Shown here: positions 16,363-25,233 of the stretch, in pieces
How positions within the stretch are numbered: position 1 is the first letter of the stretch
Layout of the letters: every line of letters starts with the position of its first letter
Source: JAGIBJ01 sp032119595
GTDB taxonomy: Bacteria > Actinomycetota > Thermoleophilia > Solirubrobacterales > Solirubrobacteraceae
Direction of reading: 5' to 3'
Length of the DNA stretch: 64,000 bases
Assembly: GCA_032119595.1 (NCBI GenBank)
Contig: JAUMBQ010000006.1
Location: forward strand, 372,001-436,000
Made by a program: the position numbers and the translations under genes
The notes under the pieces: model-generated
The model's input: only the letters and a program-made list of their open reading frames with translations
What the model was told of the DNA's origin: nothing
The model's database searches: none

Positions 16363-17484
16363 ATGGCCTCGCCCGAGCATTCCACCATCGCCACCGCTGC
16401 GTCGCTGCCGGTCATCCGGCTCGGGGAGCACCGCGTCGTGAATCCGCAGCCAGGCGAGCCGCCGTTCCTCTCGGCGGCGTCCGGCACCGCCTGGACCGAC
16501 GGCCGGCTGTACTCCGTTGGCGACGACCAGGCGAGCGTCGCCGAGTTCGCCCTCGACGCGAGCGCTGTGCAGGAGGCCCTGCGCGCGGGCGTCGATATCG
16601 AGATCCTCGAGCCCGGCGTCGCCGAGCGCATCATCCCCGAAGTGCTGCCGATCGACCCCAAGGAGCGCGCCTCCGCCAAGGCCGACTTCGAGGCGCTCAC
16701 GCTCGTGCGGCGCCGCGACATCGAGGGCCTTGAGCACCCAGCTCGCGACGAGATCCTGCGGCGGTTCCCGAACGGCCTGCTGATGATGTCCGGGTCGGGC
16801 GGGATGAGCTGGAAAGGGTTCCGGCGATCCACCTGCGTGGTGTATTCGCTCGACGCCGCCGGGCACATCTCCGGGCTGCCCGCGAAAATCTCCCTGGAGG
16901 CGCTGCACCAGTCGCTTCAGGACTGCGACGCCGTGAACGGCGACCTCAACATCGAGGGCATGGCGGTGTACGGCCGCTCGCTCGTGCTCGCGCAGCGCGG
17001 CAACTCAGTCGACCCCGACGGCCAGCCGGCCAAGAACCTCCTCATCCACCTCGATCTCGGCGAGGTGCTGGAGTCGATCTACACCGACCTCTCCGTCGGT
17101 GCACTCGAGCTCCAGCGCACTCGCGACTACGACCTTGGCAACCTGCCGGTCGAGGTCGACGGCGCTACGTACGACGTGAAGATCGACTTCACCGATCTCG
17201 ACGCCGTCACCGGCGACCCGGAGCATCGGCTCGTCTTCACGGCGGCAGGCGAAGGCGCCGACGGGACGCCAGTGGAGCACGTGATCGCGGGCTCCGCCGT
17301 CGGCGTGATCTCGGCCGACGGCGAACTGCTGTCCATCACGCCACTGGCCGACCGCACGATCAAGCTCGAGGGCATCGACGCCCGCTACAACCCGACGCTC
17401 GGGTGCATCGACCTTCTGCTCGTCTCCGACGCGGACGACCCGGAGATCCCGGCGCCGCTGTTCGCCGCGCGTCTCGGAACCTGA
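16363..17484 (+). CDS. DUF6929-like protein of unknown function
   Basis: 373 residues without a signal peptide or membrane segment. Features such as SAASGTAWTDGRLYSVGDD near the start, KADFEALTL, GLLMMSGSGG and NIEGMAVYGRSLVLAQRGN suggest a beta-propeller-like repeat protein, and it resembles what is called DUF6929; I recognise this only loosely. No catalytic motif is evident. It follows the MaoC gene closely (27 bases), so cotranscription is likely, but no functional link is clear. Confidence 0.82.
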   Translation: MASPEHSTIATAASLPVIRLGEHRVVNPQPGEPPFLSAASGTAWTDGRLYSVGDDQASVAEFALDASAVQEALRAGVDIEILEPGVAERIIPEVLPIDPKERASAKADFEALTLVRRRDIEGLEHPARDEILRRFPNGLLMMSGSGGMSWKGFRRSTCVVYSLDAAGHISGLPAKISLEALHQSLQDCDAVNGDLNIEGMAVYGRSLVLAQRGNSVDPDGQPAKNLLIHLDLGEVLESIYTDLSVGALELQRTRDYDLGNLPVEVDGATYDVKIDFTDLDAVTGDPEHRLVFTAAGEGADGTPVEHVIAGSAVGVISADGELLSITPLADRTIKLEGIDARYNPTLGCIDLLLVSDADDPEIPAPLFAARLGT

Positions 17485-17740
17485 GTTCGCGTTCCGGTCG
17501 GAGCGGCCGGCCACGAGTCACCTCGGCCATTCGGCCCTGGCCAAGTGACTAGACCCTGTCCTGCGGAATCCTGATTCCTCGCGATTCCGGGTTGACGAAC
17601 CGCCTCCAGGAGCCGACGGTAGAGCGTGCGGCAGGGCAATCCCCCGGTCTTGCCGCACTGGCTGAGCCCGTCGTCCGAACGCCTGACATGTGCGGGCTGT
17701 TCGTGCGACGGCGCTCGCCGGACCCCGCGACAAACGCCCT
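17485..17740. other. convergent intergenic region with hairpins
   Basis: 256 bases between convergent genes. GTGCGGCA (17626-17633) pairs with TGCCGCAC (17651-17658), and GGAATC-CT-GATTCC (17565-17578) is a palindrome. The hairpins could end transcription from either side. No gene is seen. Confidence 0.45.
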
Positions 17741-18394
17741 TCAGGGCGTCTCGGGCGCAACCGGCACGAGGACACCGCTGAGCAGTCGCTCGATGGCGTC
17801 GGCGATCTCGTCGATCGTCTCAGGGAGGCCGGTTCGCAGGTGGCGAGTCGTGAGCTCCACGACGGCGCCAGCGATGCCAACCGCGTCGTAGACCGTCGCG
17901 AACCGTCGCCCGCCCGCGTGCTCCGCGGCGTGGAGGGTCTCCTGGAACATCACCTGCGCGAAATTCGTGACGGCCTCCTCACGGCGCGCCGCGATGCGCG
18001 GCCCGGCGTGGACGGCCTCGACGAGCACCGCCTGAGCGATCTCGGGCTCCCGCTCCACGGCGCCGAGGAAACCACGCAGTCCGCCTCGCTGACGCTCACG
18101 GGTTGTGGGACCGGCGTCCCGGGCGCCCTCGACGAGTGCGCGGACGGCGACGCTGATGCCGAGGTCGAACATCGCCAGGAAGCAATCTTCCTTGTTGCCG
18201 TAGTGCACGTAGAACGTGGCCTTCGACATCTGCGCCTCGCGGCTGATGGCGTCGACCGTCGTCGCCGTATACCCGGCGCGGACGGCGACGGCCGCCGCCG
18301 CTCGGATCAGGCGCTGCTGCTGCTGCTCGTGACGGGTCTCCGGCGGTAGGCCCCGCCAGAGGCGTCCGGCCGGGGCCGTGGCCTGATCGTTCAT
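17741..18394 (-). CDS. TetR-family transcriptional regulator
   Basis: 217 residues. The helix-turn-helix at about residues 30-75 includes TTVDAISREAQMSKATFYVHYGNKEDCF, split here only by its turn. The gene is divergent from a secreted beta-propeller gene; a near-perfect 29-base dyad centred on GAACGTTC sits between them, so the regulator probably controls itself and that gene. Its C-terminal domain gives no ligand clue. Confidence 0.93.
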   Translation of the reverse strand: MNDQATAPAGRLWRGLPPETRHEQQQQRLIRAAAAVAVRAGYTATTVDAISREAQMSKATFYVHYGNKEDCFLAMFDLGISVAVRALVEGARDAGPTTRERQRGGLRGFLGAVEREPEIAQAVLVEAVHAGPRIAARREEAVTNFAQVMFQETLHAAEHAGGRRFATVYDAVGIAGAVVELTTRHLRTGLPETIDEIADAIERLLSGVLVPVAPETP

Positions 18395-18479
18395 GCCCCG
18401 ACCTTATCGGGCGTGCCTGCCGGCGCCTGCCGCGGCGCGGCCAAGGCGGCCAGCGCAGGTTCGCCTCAGCCCGACCAGG

Positions 18480-18508
18480 TAGAAAACTTGAACGTTCGCG
18501 TTTTTCTA
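18480..18508. promoter_or_regulatory. candidate TetR operator with second half-site
   Basis: TAGAAAA ... TTTTTCTA flank a palindromic GAACGTTC (18490-18497). The two halves match except for three central bases and one extra A. A further TAGAAACGTTCGC follows at about 18512. It lies between the divergent tetR and beta-propeller genes. Confidence 0.6.
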
Positions 18509-18603
18509 TGGTAGAAACGTTCGCACTGCTCCCCGCACCAGTGGAGCGGATCCTCGTCCCAAGCCCCGTCCGGTCACGCGCCGGCCCGCCAAGGAAGCTC
18601 CTC

Positions 18604-19818
18604 GTGTTTGCATCCCCCACTCGGCCGCGGCTGCGCGCCGCCACCGTGCTTCGAGCGGCGGCTGCCGCCACCCTCGCGGCGACCGCACTCACCGCCACCG
18701 CCACCGCCGCCAGCCGCGATGTGGTCGTCGTCGGCAACGCGTTCGGCGGCTCCGTCAGCTTCCTCGACGGCACGACCTACGAGAACCTCGGATCGATGGG
18801 AATCGCGCCCGACAAGGACGCGCGGATCCGCAACCTCTTCCTGAACCCGCTCAACATCATCGGCTACAACGTCGTGAAGAACCAGAAGGGTGGCGAGAAC
18901 CTGATCGACGACATGGCGATCCTGCCCGACGGCAAGACGATCGTCGTCTCCCGAGGGATTCTGCAGGACGTCGTCGCGTTCGACATCGCCACCCGCAAGG
19001 CCAAATGGCGCTTTGAGACGGGCAGCTTCAACGCCGACCACATGGCCATCTCGCCGGACGGCACCAAGATCGCCGTCTCCGCGAGTTCGATCGGATTTAC
19101 GCATCTGCTCAATGCGCAGACCGGCAAGAAGATCCACTCGTTCGGCGCCGGCGATTTCCCGCACGGCGTCGACTTCTCGGCCGACGGCAACCGCATGTAC
19201 ATCGGAAGCATCGGCACCACCTACCTGCCGTACGCGCTCAACAGCCAGAAGGGCAACCGCCAGCTCACCGTCGTCGACGTCAACACAAAGGCGACCCTGC
19301 GCACCTACCGCTTCGACGCGGGCGTGCGGCCGACGGTCATCACCCACGACGAGTCAAAGGCCTACCTGCAACTGTCGTACCGCCGCGGCTTTGTGGAGTT
19401 GGACACGGCCACGGGCCAGATCACGCGCTCGGTGCATGTGCCCGGAAACGCGACGGGCGACGCGCTCTTCCCCGACCGCCTTCCGGCCAATTCCATGCAC
19501 CACGGCCTCGCGATGAACGAGGACGAGACCAAGCTCTGCAACGCCGGCACGATCGACAACGAGATCGCGATCGTCGACCGGGCCACCTTCACGGTTGACC
19601 GCAAGATCGGCGGCTTCGCGAAGCCGTACTGGTCACAGACGGCCCGCAATGGCGACGACTGCCTGGTGTCCAACAGCACCGGCAACTACGTCTCGGTGAT
19701 CAGCTACGCCACGGGCCAGGAGACCAAGCGCGTGAAGGTCGGCACGTACCCGCAGCGCGAACGACTCGGGTCCGTCGACACCGCGTCGCTGGCGACGCTT
19801 TCAAAACTGCCCGGCTGA
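18604..19818 (+). CDS. secreted YVTN-type beta-propeller protein
   Basis: 404 residues from a GTG with AAGGA about 8 bases upstream. A signal peptide (hydrophobic Ala/Thr-rich stretch, cleavage near TAAS) is followed by repeated blades with the pattern D-G-K/T-x-I/A-V-S, for example MAILPDGKTIVVSRG, MAISPDGTKIAVSAS and FSADGNRMYIGS. Such propellers are extracellular binding or redox-associated proteins; no catalytic site is visible. Regulation by the divergent TetR is likely. A hairpin terminator follows. Confidence 0.88.
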   Translation: MFASPTRPRLRAATVLRAAAAATLAATALTATATAASRDVVVVGNAFGGSVSFLDGTTYENLGSMGIAPDKDARIRNLFLNPLNIIGYNVVKNQKGGENLIDDMAILPDGKTIVVSRGILQDVVAFDIATRKAKWRFETGSFNADHMAISPDGTKIAVSASSIGFTHLLNAQTGKKIHSFGAGDFPHGVDFSADGNRMYIGSIGTTYLPYALNSQKGNRQLTVVDVNTKATLRTYRFDAGVRPTVITHDESKAYLQLSYRRGFVELDTATGQITRSVHVPGNATGDALFPDRLPANSMHHGLAMNEDETKLCNAGTIDNEIAIVDRATFTVDRKIGGFAKPYWSQTARNGDDCLVSNSTGNYVSVISYATGQETKRVKVGTYPQRERLGSVDTASLATLSKLPG

Positions 19819-19882
19819 TCCGCAACTTGGCCGCGTCGTGGGGGAGCGACGAGGCCACGCCCGGCCTCCGGGCAGGGGAGGT

Positions 19883-19914
19883 GAGCTGGGTCGGGGCATG
19901 TCCTGACCCAGCTC
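19883..19914 (+). terminator. hairpin terminator after the beta-propeller gene
   Basis: GAGCTGGGTC (19883-19892) pairs perfectly with GACCCAGCTC (19905-19914) around a 12-base loop. A second hairpin, AGGAAGC/GCTTCCT at 19921-19950, follows. No long T-run is present. Confidence 0.55.
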
Positions 19915-20008
19915 GCTCTCAGGAAGCTCTCAGCTTTGTGCGGGCTTCCTCTAACCCGGCTTGGCAATGGTGATGAAGCCGCCCAACCAGCGAAAGGCTC
20001 TCCGCACC

Positions 20009-20668
20009 ATGCCCCAGGCTTACAAACTCGTCGCCGTCCTTGCCAGTACCGCCGCCGCCGGCCTCTCCGGCGCCGTGATCGCAGGCGCCGCCGATTCCGC
20101 ATCGAGCACCACGCCCACGACCCCCAAGACCCACCAGGGAGGCCACGGCGGCCCGGGTCGCGGCGGCCCAGGCGCCGGCGAGACGGCCCTCACCGGCGAC
20201 ACGAAGACCAAGGTCGAAGCCGCGGCGCTCGCCAAGGTGCCCGGTGGCACGATCGTCCGCAGCGAGACCGACAACGGCGGGGTGTACGAGGCGCATGTGA
20301 AGAAGGCCGACGGCACCGAAGTCGAGGTCAAGGTCGACAAGGACTTCAAGGTCACCGCAGTCAACGCAGCGCCTGCCGGCGGTGGCCGCGGCGGCCATGG
20401 CGGCCGCGGTGGTCGCCATGGCATGAAGGGGAACCTGACGGCCGTCGCCAAAGCCCTCGACGTGACCGAGGCCAAGCTGCAGAGCGCCGTGGAAGCCGCC
20501 CGCCCGGACAAGCCGACGGCCCCCAAGACGCGCGACGAAGATCACGAGGCTGAGCACGCGGCCCGCGAGGCAGCGTTCTACGCGGCCGTCGCCAAGACAC
20601 TCGGCAAGAGCGCGGATGACGTGGAAAAGGCATTCGAGGCCAACCGCCCCACGAAGCCAACCCGCTAA
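20009..20668 (+). CDS. secreted PepSY-like domain protein
   Basis: 219 residues from the ATG at 20009 (MPQAYK). A signal peptide (LVAVLASTAAAGLSG) precedes a Gly/His-rich linker (GGHGGPGRGGPG), then a PepSY-like module at about residues 60-110 (KVEAAALAKVPGGTIVRSETDNG, EVEVKVDKDFKV). A second Gly/Arg-rich stretch leads to a helical C-terminus with two similar repeats (LTAVAKALDVTEAKLQSAVE and FYAAVAKTLGKSADDVEKAF). PepSY modules often inhibit proteases or bind cations; the role here is unknown. A strong hairpin follows. Confidence 0.85.
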   Translation: MPQAYKLVAVLASTAAAGLSGAVIAGAADSASSTTPTTPKTHQGGHGGPGRGGPGAGETALTGDTKTKVEAAALAKVPGGTIVRSETDNGGVYEAHVKKADGTEVEVKVDKDFKVTAVNAAPAGGGRGGHGGRGGRHGMKGNLTAVAKALDVTEAKLQSAVEAARPDKPTAPKTRDEDHEAEHAAREAAFYAAVAKTLGKSADDVEKAFEANRPTKPTR

Positions 20669-20695
20669 ACCGACTCGCCCAAACCCGCGAGCAAC

Positions 20696-20729
20696 GCGCC
20701 CCCGCCACACCTGAGCGTGGCGGGGGCGC
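20696..20729 (+). terminator. strong GC hairpin terminator
   Basis: GCGCCCCCGCCAC (20696-20708) pairs over 13 bases with GTGGCGGGGGCGC (20717-20729), with an 8-base loop. It lies 27 bases after the PepSY-like gene stop. Confidence 0.75.
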
Positions 20730-20750
20730 TTCTGCGTGGCCAGACGCGAT

Positions 20751-20766
20751 CGGAATGATCATTCCG
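20751..20766. promoter_or_regulatory. 16-bp perfect palindrome upstream of the MarR/efflux operon
   Basis: CGGAATGATCATTCCG equals its own reverse complement. It ends 7 bases before a TATAGT -10-like hexamer (20774-20779), so it covers the position of the -35 box. Confidence 0.55.
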
Positions 20767-20773
20767 CTCGCGC

Positions 20774-20795
20774 TATAGTTGCTTGCAGGAAGCAA
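20774..20795 (+). promoter_or_regulatory. -10 box with overlapping MarR-like operator
   Basis: TATAGT (20774-20779) runs into TTGCTT-GCAGG-AAGCAA (20779-20795), a 6-base-arm dyad of the kind MarR dimers bind. It lies 17 bases before the marR ATG, so autorepression is expected. Confidence 0.5.
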
Positions 20796-20811
20796 TCTCT
20801 TCCTCGCAATC

Positions 20812-21321
20812 ATGGCCTCACCTCTCCGCTCTTCACCCCCGAACTCCTCCGCTCGATCGGCGACCGACGCGCCGCCCGCCGATCCGGTCGAGCAGCTGAT
20901 CCGCCAGCTCTATGGCCTCGGCGCGGTGCGCCGCGAACTCGGTCGAGCCGCACAGCGCGAACTCGAAACCCAAGGCTTCGCCGCGCTCGGCGCGATTCGG
21001 CGGCGCGGCGCGTGCCGCGTGAGCGACATCGCCACCGACCTGCAAGTCGATCTCTCGGTGGCGAGCCGCCAAATCGCCGCCCTCGTAAGTGCCGGGCACG
21101 TCGAACGGCGCCCCGATCCCGCCGATGGTCGCGCCCACCTGCTGCACCTCACCGACGACGGCGCGGCCGCCATCGGCCGCGCGCACCGCCAGATGATTGC
21201 CGTGCTCGGGGACGCGCTCGCGTCCTGGGACCCGGCCGACGTCGAAACGCTCACGCACGGCCTCGAGCGCCTGAGCCAGTCCTTCACCTTGCCGCTCCCA
21301 GAACAGGAGGGTTCCGCATGA
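20812..21321 (+). CDS. MarR-family transcriptional regulator
   Basis: 169 residues from the ATG at 20812. A winged helix-turn-helix at about residues 55-115 includes DLQVDLSVASRQIAALV (recognition helix) and the wing ERRPDPADGRAH with the conserved D-x-R. Its stop overlaps the start of the efflux gene (ATGA, 21318-21321). The pair is the usual arrangement in which a drug-like ligand relieves repression of the pump. Two palindromes lie in its promoter. Confidence 0.94.
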   Translation: MASPLRSSPPNSSARSATDAPPADPVEQLIRQLYGLGAVRRELGRAAQRELETQGFAALGAIRRRGACRVSDIATDLQVDLSVASRQIAALVSAGHVERRPDPADGRAHLLHLTDDGAAAIGRAHRQMIAVLGDALASWDPADVETLTHGLERLSQSFTLPLPEQEGSA

Positions 21322-22964
21322 GCACCACCCCCACACCCACCGGTGCCGACGGCACCGCCGACCTGAACCCCCTCGACCACGCAGCCGCCGAGTCGAGCGG
21401 GATGACGCACCGCCAGATCCTCGAGGCGATGTCTGGGCTGATGCTCGGCATGTTCGTCGCGATCCTGTCGTCGACCGTCGTTTCGACCTCCCTGCCGATC
21501 ATCGTCGCCGACCTCGGCGGCAGCCAGTCGGCATACACCTGGGTGGTCACCTCAACCCTGCTTGCGCTGACGGTCTCCACGCCGGTCTGGGGCAAGCTCG
21601 CCGATCTGTACAACCGCAAGACGCTCGTGCAGATCGGCCTCGTGATCTACACCTCGGCCTCGATCCTGGCCGGGCTCTCCCAGAACATGGAGCAGCTCAT
21701 CTTCTTCCGCGTGATCCAGGGCATCGGGGTCGGCGCGATGACCTCGCTCGTGCAGGTGATCCTGTCCGACCTCGTCTCCGCGCGCGAACGTGGCCGCTAC
21801 TCGGGCTACCTCGGCGCGGTATTCGGGGTCGGCACGGTCGTCGGCCCACTCCTAGGCGGCCTCCTCACCGACTCGCTCGGCTGGCGCGCCTGCTTCTACG
21901 TCGGCGTGCCCTTCTCGGTCGCCGCGTTCATCACGCTGCAGCGCACCCTCAAGCTCCCGCGGCGCCCCCGCGGCGAGGTCCACATGGACTACCTCGGCGT
22001 GCTCACGATCGCCGGGTCCGTGTCGGCCCTGCTGATCTGGGTCTCGCTCGCCAGTCACCAGTTCGCCTGGGTCTCCTGGCAAACCGCCGTCCTCGTCCCG
22101 CTGGGCGTCGCCCTCGGGTTCGCCGCGGTGGCCGTGGAGCGCCGAGCCCGCCAGCCACTGGTGCCGCTGCGTCTCTTTGGCGAGCGCACCGTCCTACTCT
22201 CCGTGATCGCGTCGATCTCCGTCGGCATTGCGATGTTCGGCACCACCGTCTTCCTCAGCCAATACCTCCAACTCGCACGCGGGATGACGCCGACGGAGTC
22301 CGGCCTGCTGTCGATCCCAATGGTCGTCGGGCTCTTCCTCTCGTCGACGATCATCGGCCGCAAGGTCTCGGCGACCGGCCGCTACAAGAAGTGGATGATG
22401 GTCGGCGCAACGATGCTCACCGGTGGGCTGCTGCTGATGGGCACGCTCGACGAGACGACCAACCTCATCGAACTCGGCGTCTTCATGCTGATCATCGGCG
22501 GTGGCGTCGGGATGCTCATGCAGAACCTCGTGCTGATCGTGCAGAACTCCGTCGAGCGGGAAGACATGGGTTCGGGCTCTTCGCTCATCGCGTTCTTCCG
22601 CAGCCTCGGCGGCGCGACCGGCGTGTCGGTCCTCGGTGCCGTCCTCGCCTCGCGCGCGAGTTCAAGCATCAGCGACGGCCTTCAGCAGGCCGGCACCGAG
22701 GGCGCCGGCGGAGCGCTCGGCGGCGGCAAGGTGCCCGATCTCTCGACGCTCCCCGAGCCCGTCGTGCGGATTGTCGAGCACGCCTACGGCGTGGGCGTAG
22801 GCGAGATCTTCCTCGTCGCCGCGCCGCTCAGCCTCATCGCGCTCATCGCGGTCGCGCTGCTCAAGGAGGTGCCACTCGGCACCAAGAGCGGTCTGGATCT
22901 CGCTCGCGAAGCGGCCGCCACTTCCACGCCAAGCCGCCAGACGCCGACCTCCAGCGCCGCGTAG
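21318..22964 (+). CDS. MFS multidrug efflux transporter, DHA2 (EmrB/QacA) family
   Basis: 548 residues with about 14 membrane helices. The family marks are LSSTVVSTSLPIIVADLGG (motif D1 in helix 1), GKLADLYNRK (motif A, loop 2-3) and FRVIQGIGVGAM (motif B). It would export hydrophobic drugs or lipids using the proton gradient. It is coupled to the preceding marR gene by a 4-base overlap. The C-terminus has a Gly-rich loop between the last helices. Confidence 0.95.
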   Translation: MSTTPTPTGADGTADLNPLDHAAAESSGMTHRQILEAMSGLMLGMFVAILSSTVVSTSLPIIVADLGGSQSAYTWVVTSTLLALTVSTPVWGKLADLYNRKTLVQIGLVIYTSASILAGLSQNMEQLIFFRVIQGIGVGAMTSLVQVILSDLVSARERGRYSGYLGAVFGVGTVVGPLLGGLLTDSLGWRACFYVGVPFSVAAFITLQRTLKLPRRPRGEVHMDYLGVLTIAGSVSALLIWVSLASHQFAWVSWQTAVLVPLGVALGFAAVAVERRARQPLVPLRLFGERTVLLSVIASISVGIAMFGTTVFLSQYLQLARGMTPTESGLLSIPMVVGLFLSSTIIGRKVSATGRYKKWMMVGATMLTGGLLLMGTLDETTNLIELGVFMLIIGGGVGMLMQNLVLIVQNSVEREDMGSGSSLIAFFRSLGGATGVSVLGAVLASRASSSISDGLQQAGTEGAGGALGGGKVPDLSTLPEPVVRIVEHAYGVGVGEIFLVAAPLSLIALIAVALLKEVPLGTKSGLDLAREAAATSTPSRQTPTSSAA

Positions 22965-22975
22965 GACCAACCGTG

Positions 22976-24022
22976 TCAGACGCGGCGCGCGAGGCGGTCG
23001 GCGAGGACCGCCAGCTGCGTCATGAGTCCGGCGCGTTGCTTGATGCCTTCGATCGGGCCGGCACCGTCGGCCTCGCGCTGCAGCGCCGTGAGGGTCACGA
23101 CGAGCCGCTCGGGCGAGATCCAGTCAGCCCACGGCGACGCCGCGTACTCGGCGCTGAACAACGCCGCCTGTGCAGCCTTCAGTGGCGTCTGGCCTGACGC
23201 TCGCTGCGCCGCCCCGACCTCGGCCACCCAGGTGAAATGCGCAAGGAGCGTGTCGACCTCGGCCAGGCCCGACACCGGTCCGTGCCCCGGCACGACGACC
23301 TTGGGCTTCAGGGCCTTGATCCGCTCCAGCGCCGCCGTCCAGTTCGACAGCGGACCGACCCACATGATCGGGGTGACCCCGACGAACAACGTGTCCGCCG
23401 CAAACACGATGTCGTCGTCGGGAAGATGGACGATCAGATCGCCGTGGCTGTGCGCCGGACCCACCTCGATCAGGTCGACCCGCCGCCCGCCGACGCTGAG
23501 TTGCAGCGCTCCGCTGAAGGTTTCGGTCGGCCATGTGAGGCGCACGCTGCCGAAGTCCCACGGCTTCCCCATCTCCGCGAGATAGCGAAGGAGGAGCTGG
23601 CCACTGCTCAGCACGCGGCCGGGGCCTGGGAGGCGCACCACCGGCGCCCGGCCGAGCGCCCCCGACAGGGATACCAGCCGCCCGAGCCGCTGCGGGTCCT
23701 CATGGTCGAAGTGACCGCGGCAGGCGTCGGTCGCGATGATGCGAGGGGCACCGACCACGGCATTCCCCCACGTGTGGTCGCCGTCAGGGTGGGTGTTGAC
23801 GAGGGTGCTGATCGTCGCACCCTCCAGGGGCGCCGCGCTGAGCATGAAGGCCGTCGACGGTTCGTCCCATTGCGTGTCGATCAGGAGGGCCTCGCCGTCG
23901 TCGCCGACGACCAGGCCGGCGTTCGATTCACCCCAGCTTCCGCGTGGGAACACCCACGCGTGCACTCCGTCGCCGATCCGCTCCCACGTGCGCTGCGTCC
24001 CCATGCGGCCAGGCTGGCACAT
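22976..24022 (-). CDS. metallo-beta-lactamase-fold hydrolase
   Basis: 348 residues. NTHPDGDHTWGN is a variant of the HxHxDH metal motif with Asn in the first His place; the second site has GPAHSHGDLIVHLP, AADTLF and a late VVPGHGPV, so the remaining ligands are present. The Asn variant may bind one metal instead of two. The ATG at 24020-24022 has AGGAG about 9 bases upstream; the internal ATG at 24004 is possible. It faces away from the flippase-like gene and converges on the efflux pump. Confidence 0.9.
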   Translation of the reverse strand: MCQPGRMGTQRTWERIGDGVHAWVFPRGSWGESNAGLVVGDDGEALLIDTQWDEPSTAFMLSAAPLEGATISTLVNTHPDGDHTWGNAVVGAPRIIATDACRGHFDHEDPQRLGRLVSLSGALGRAPVVRLPGPGRVLSSGQLLLRYLAEMGKPWDFGSVRLTWPTETFSGALQLSVGGRRVDLIEVGPAHSHGDLIVHLPDDDIVFAADTLFVGVTPIMWVGPLSNWTAALERIKALKPKVVVPGHGPVSGLAEVDTLLAHFTWVAEVGAAQRASGQTPLKAAQAALFSAEYAASPWADWISPERLVVTLTALQREADGAGPIEGIKQRAGLMTQLAVLADRLARRV

Positions 24023-24065
24023 CGCCGGGGCTCCTGCGTCCGTCGCGCCCCCCTAGGGTGAGGCC

Positions 24066-25229
24066 GTGGCCGCCGCGGACGACCCCGAATTCGCTGGGGA
24101 CTTCGACCCGGCCGCCGTCAGGCGCAGCGCCGTGCGCGTCACCGTGCTGCTCTTCGTGCTGCTCTTGATCGGGCTGCTCACGCCTGGGCTCGGCACGCTC
24201 CGCGACCGCATCGGCGAGGCCGATCTTGGCTGGCTCGCCGTCGCCGTGGGCCTTGAGGCGATGTCGGGGTTCAGTTACGTCCTGATGCTGAGGCCGGTGT
24301 TCCTGCGCGGGCAGTCGTGGTGGATGGCCCAGCGGCTCGGCTGGTCTGAGCTGGCGATGGGGTCGATCGTGCCGAGCAGCGGCGTGGCAGGACTCGCGCT
24401 CGGCGCCTGGATCTTCAACCGGGTCGGCGCGAACCCTCGGGTCATCGCGCGGCGGTCGGTCGCCTTCTACCTGATCAAGGGTTCGGCGAACTTCGTCGCG
24501 GTCGCGGTCGTCGGCCTGTTGATGTTCGTCGGGGTCGGCCCCAGCGTGTCGCCCTGGCTCACCCTCTTCCCCGCACTCGTGTCGATCACGCTGATCTTGG
24601 TCGTGGCGATCTACCTGCCGCGGATCGGCCCGGGCGCGCCCGCCCCCGATGACGCCGTGCGCGTCCGCAGGGTGCTCCATGCGTCGCGCAAGGGCCTGGT
24701 CCACGCCGTCGGCGAAGCCGGTGAGATCCTGCGCCGCCGTGAGTTCTCGGTGTACTTCGGTGCGCTTGGCTACTGGTTCTTCGACAACGCCGTGCTCTTT
24801 GCGACGTTCCACGCCTTCGGTGAGGACCCCGCTCTGACCGTGGTGCTCTTGGCCTATCTGATCGGCCAGCTCGGGGGACTGATCCCGGTGCCGGGTGGGA
24901 TCGGCGGCGTCGACGGCGGGCTCGTCGGTGCATTCGTGGTCTACGGCCTCAGCGCCGAGGCCGCGTTCATTGCCGTGCTGGCGTACCGCGTGATCCTGTT
25001 CTGGCTGCCGCTGATGATCGGTGCCGTCGCCTTCGTCTCGATTCAGAAGCGCGTCAAGGCGATCGAAGCCGAGAACAAGGCCCGCGACCTCGAGCGGAGC
25101 GCCAAGGCCGATGACGCCGACCCGGTGCCTGAACCTGCCTCACTTCTGAGCCGCGAGCATTCCGAAGGCCAGCCCCCGAGTTCCGACCCTCCGGACGGCA
25201 CACATCCACCGACTGCGGGCATAGGGTGA
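24066..25229 (+). CDS. flippase-like membrane protein (LPG synthase transmembrane family)
   Basis: 387 residues from a GTG. About eight membrane segments cover residues 25-330, with the family's IPVPGGIGGVDGGL loop near residue 280. This is the UPF0104/YbhN type region also found in lysylphosphatidylglycerol synthase, but there is no aminoacyl-transferase domain. A charged tail of about 50 residues follows. Such proteins are thought to move lipids across the membrane. The next gene begins 4 bases after its stop. Confidence 0.9.
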   Translation: MAAADDPEFAGDFDPAAVRRSAVRVTVLLFVLLLIGLLTPGLGTLRDRIGEADLGWLAVAVGLEAMSGFSYVLMLRPVFLRGQSWWMAQRLGWSELAMGSIVPSSGVAGLALGAWIFNRVGANPRVIARRSVAFYLIKGSANFVAVAVVGLLMFVGVGPSVSPWLTLFPALVSITLILVVAIYLPRIGPGAPAPDDAVRVRRVLHASRKGLVHAVGEAGEILRRREFSVYFGALGYWFFDNAVLFATFHAFGEDPALTVVLLAYLIGQLGGLIPVPGGIGGVDGGLVGAFVVYGLSAEAAFIAVLAYRVILFWLPLMIGAVAFVSIQKRVKAIEAENKARDLERSAKADDADPVPEPASLLSREHSEGQPPSSDPPDGTHPPTAGIG

Positions 25230-25233
25230 CGCC

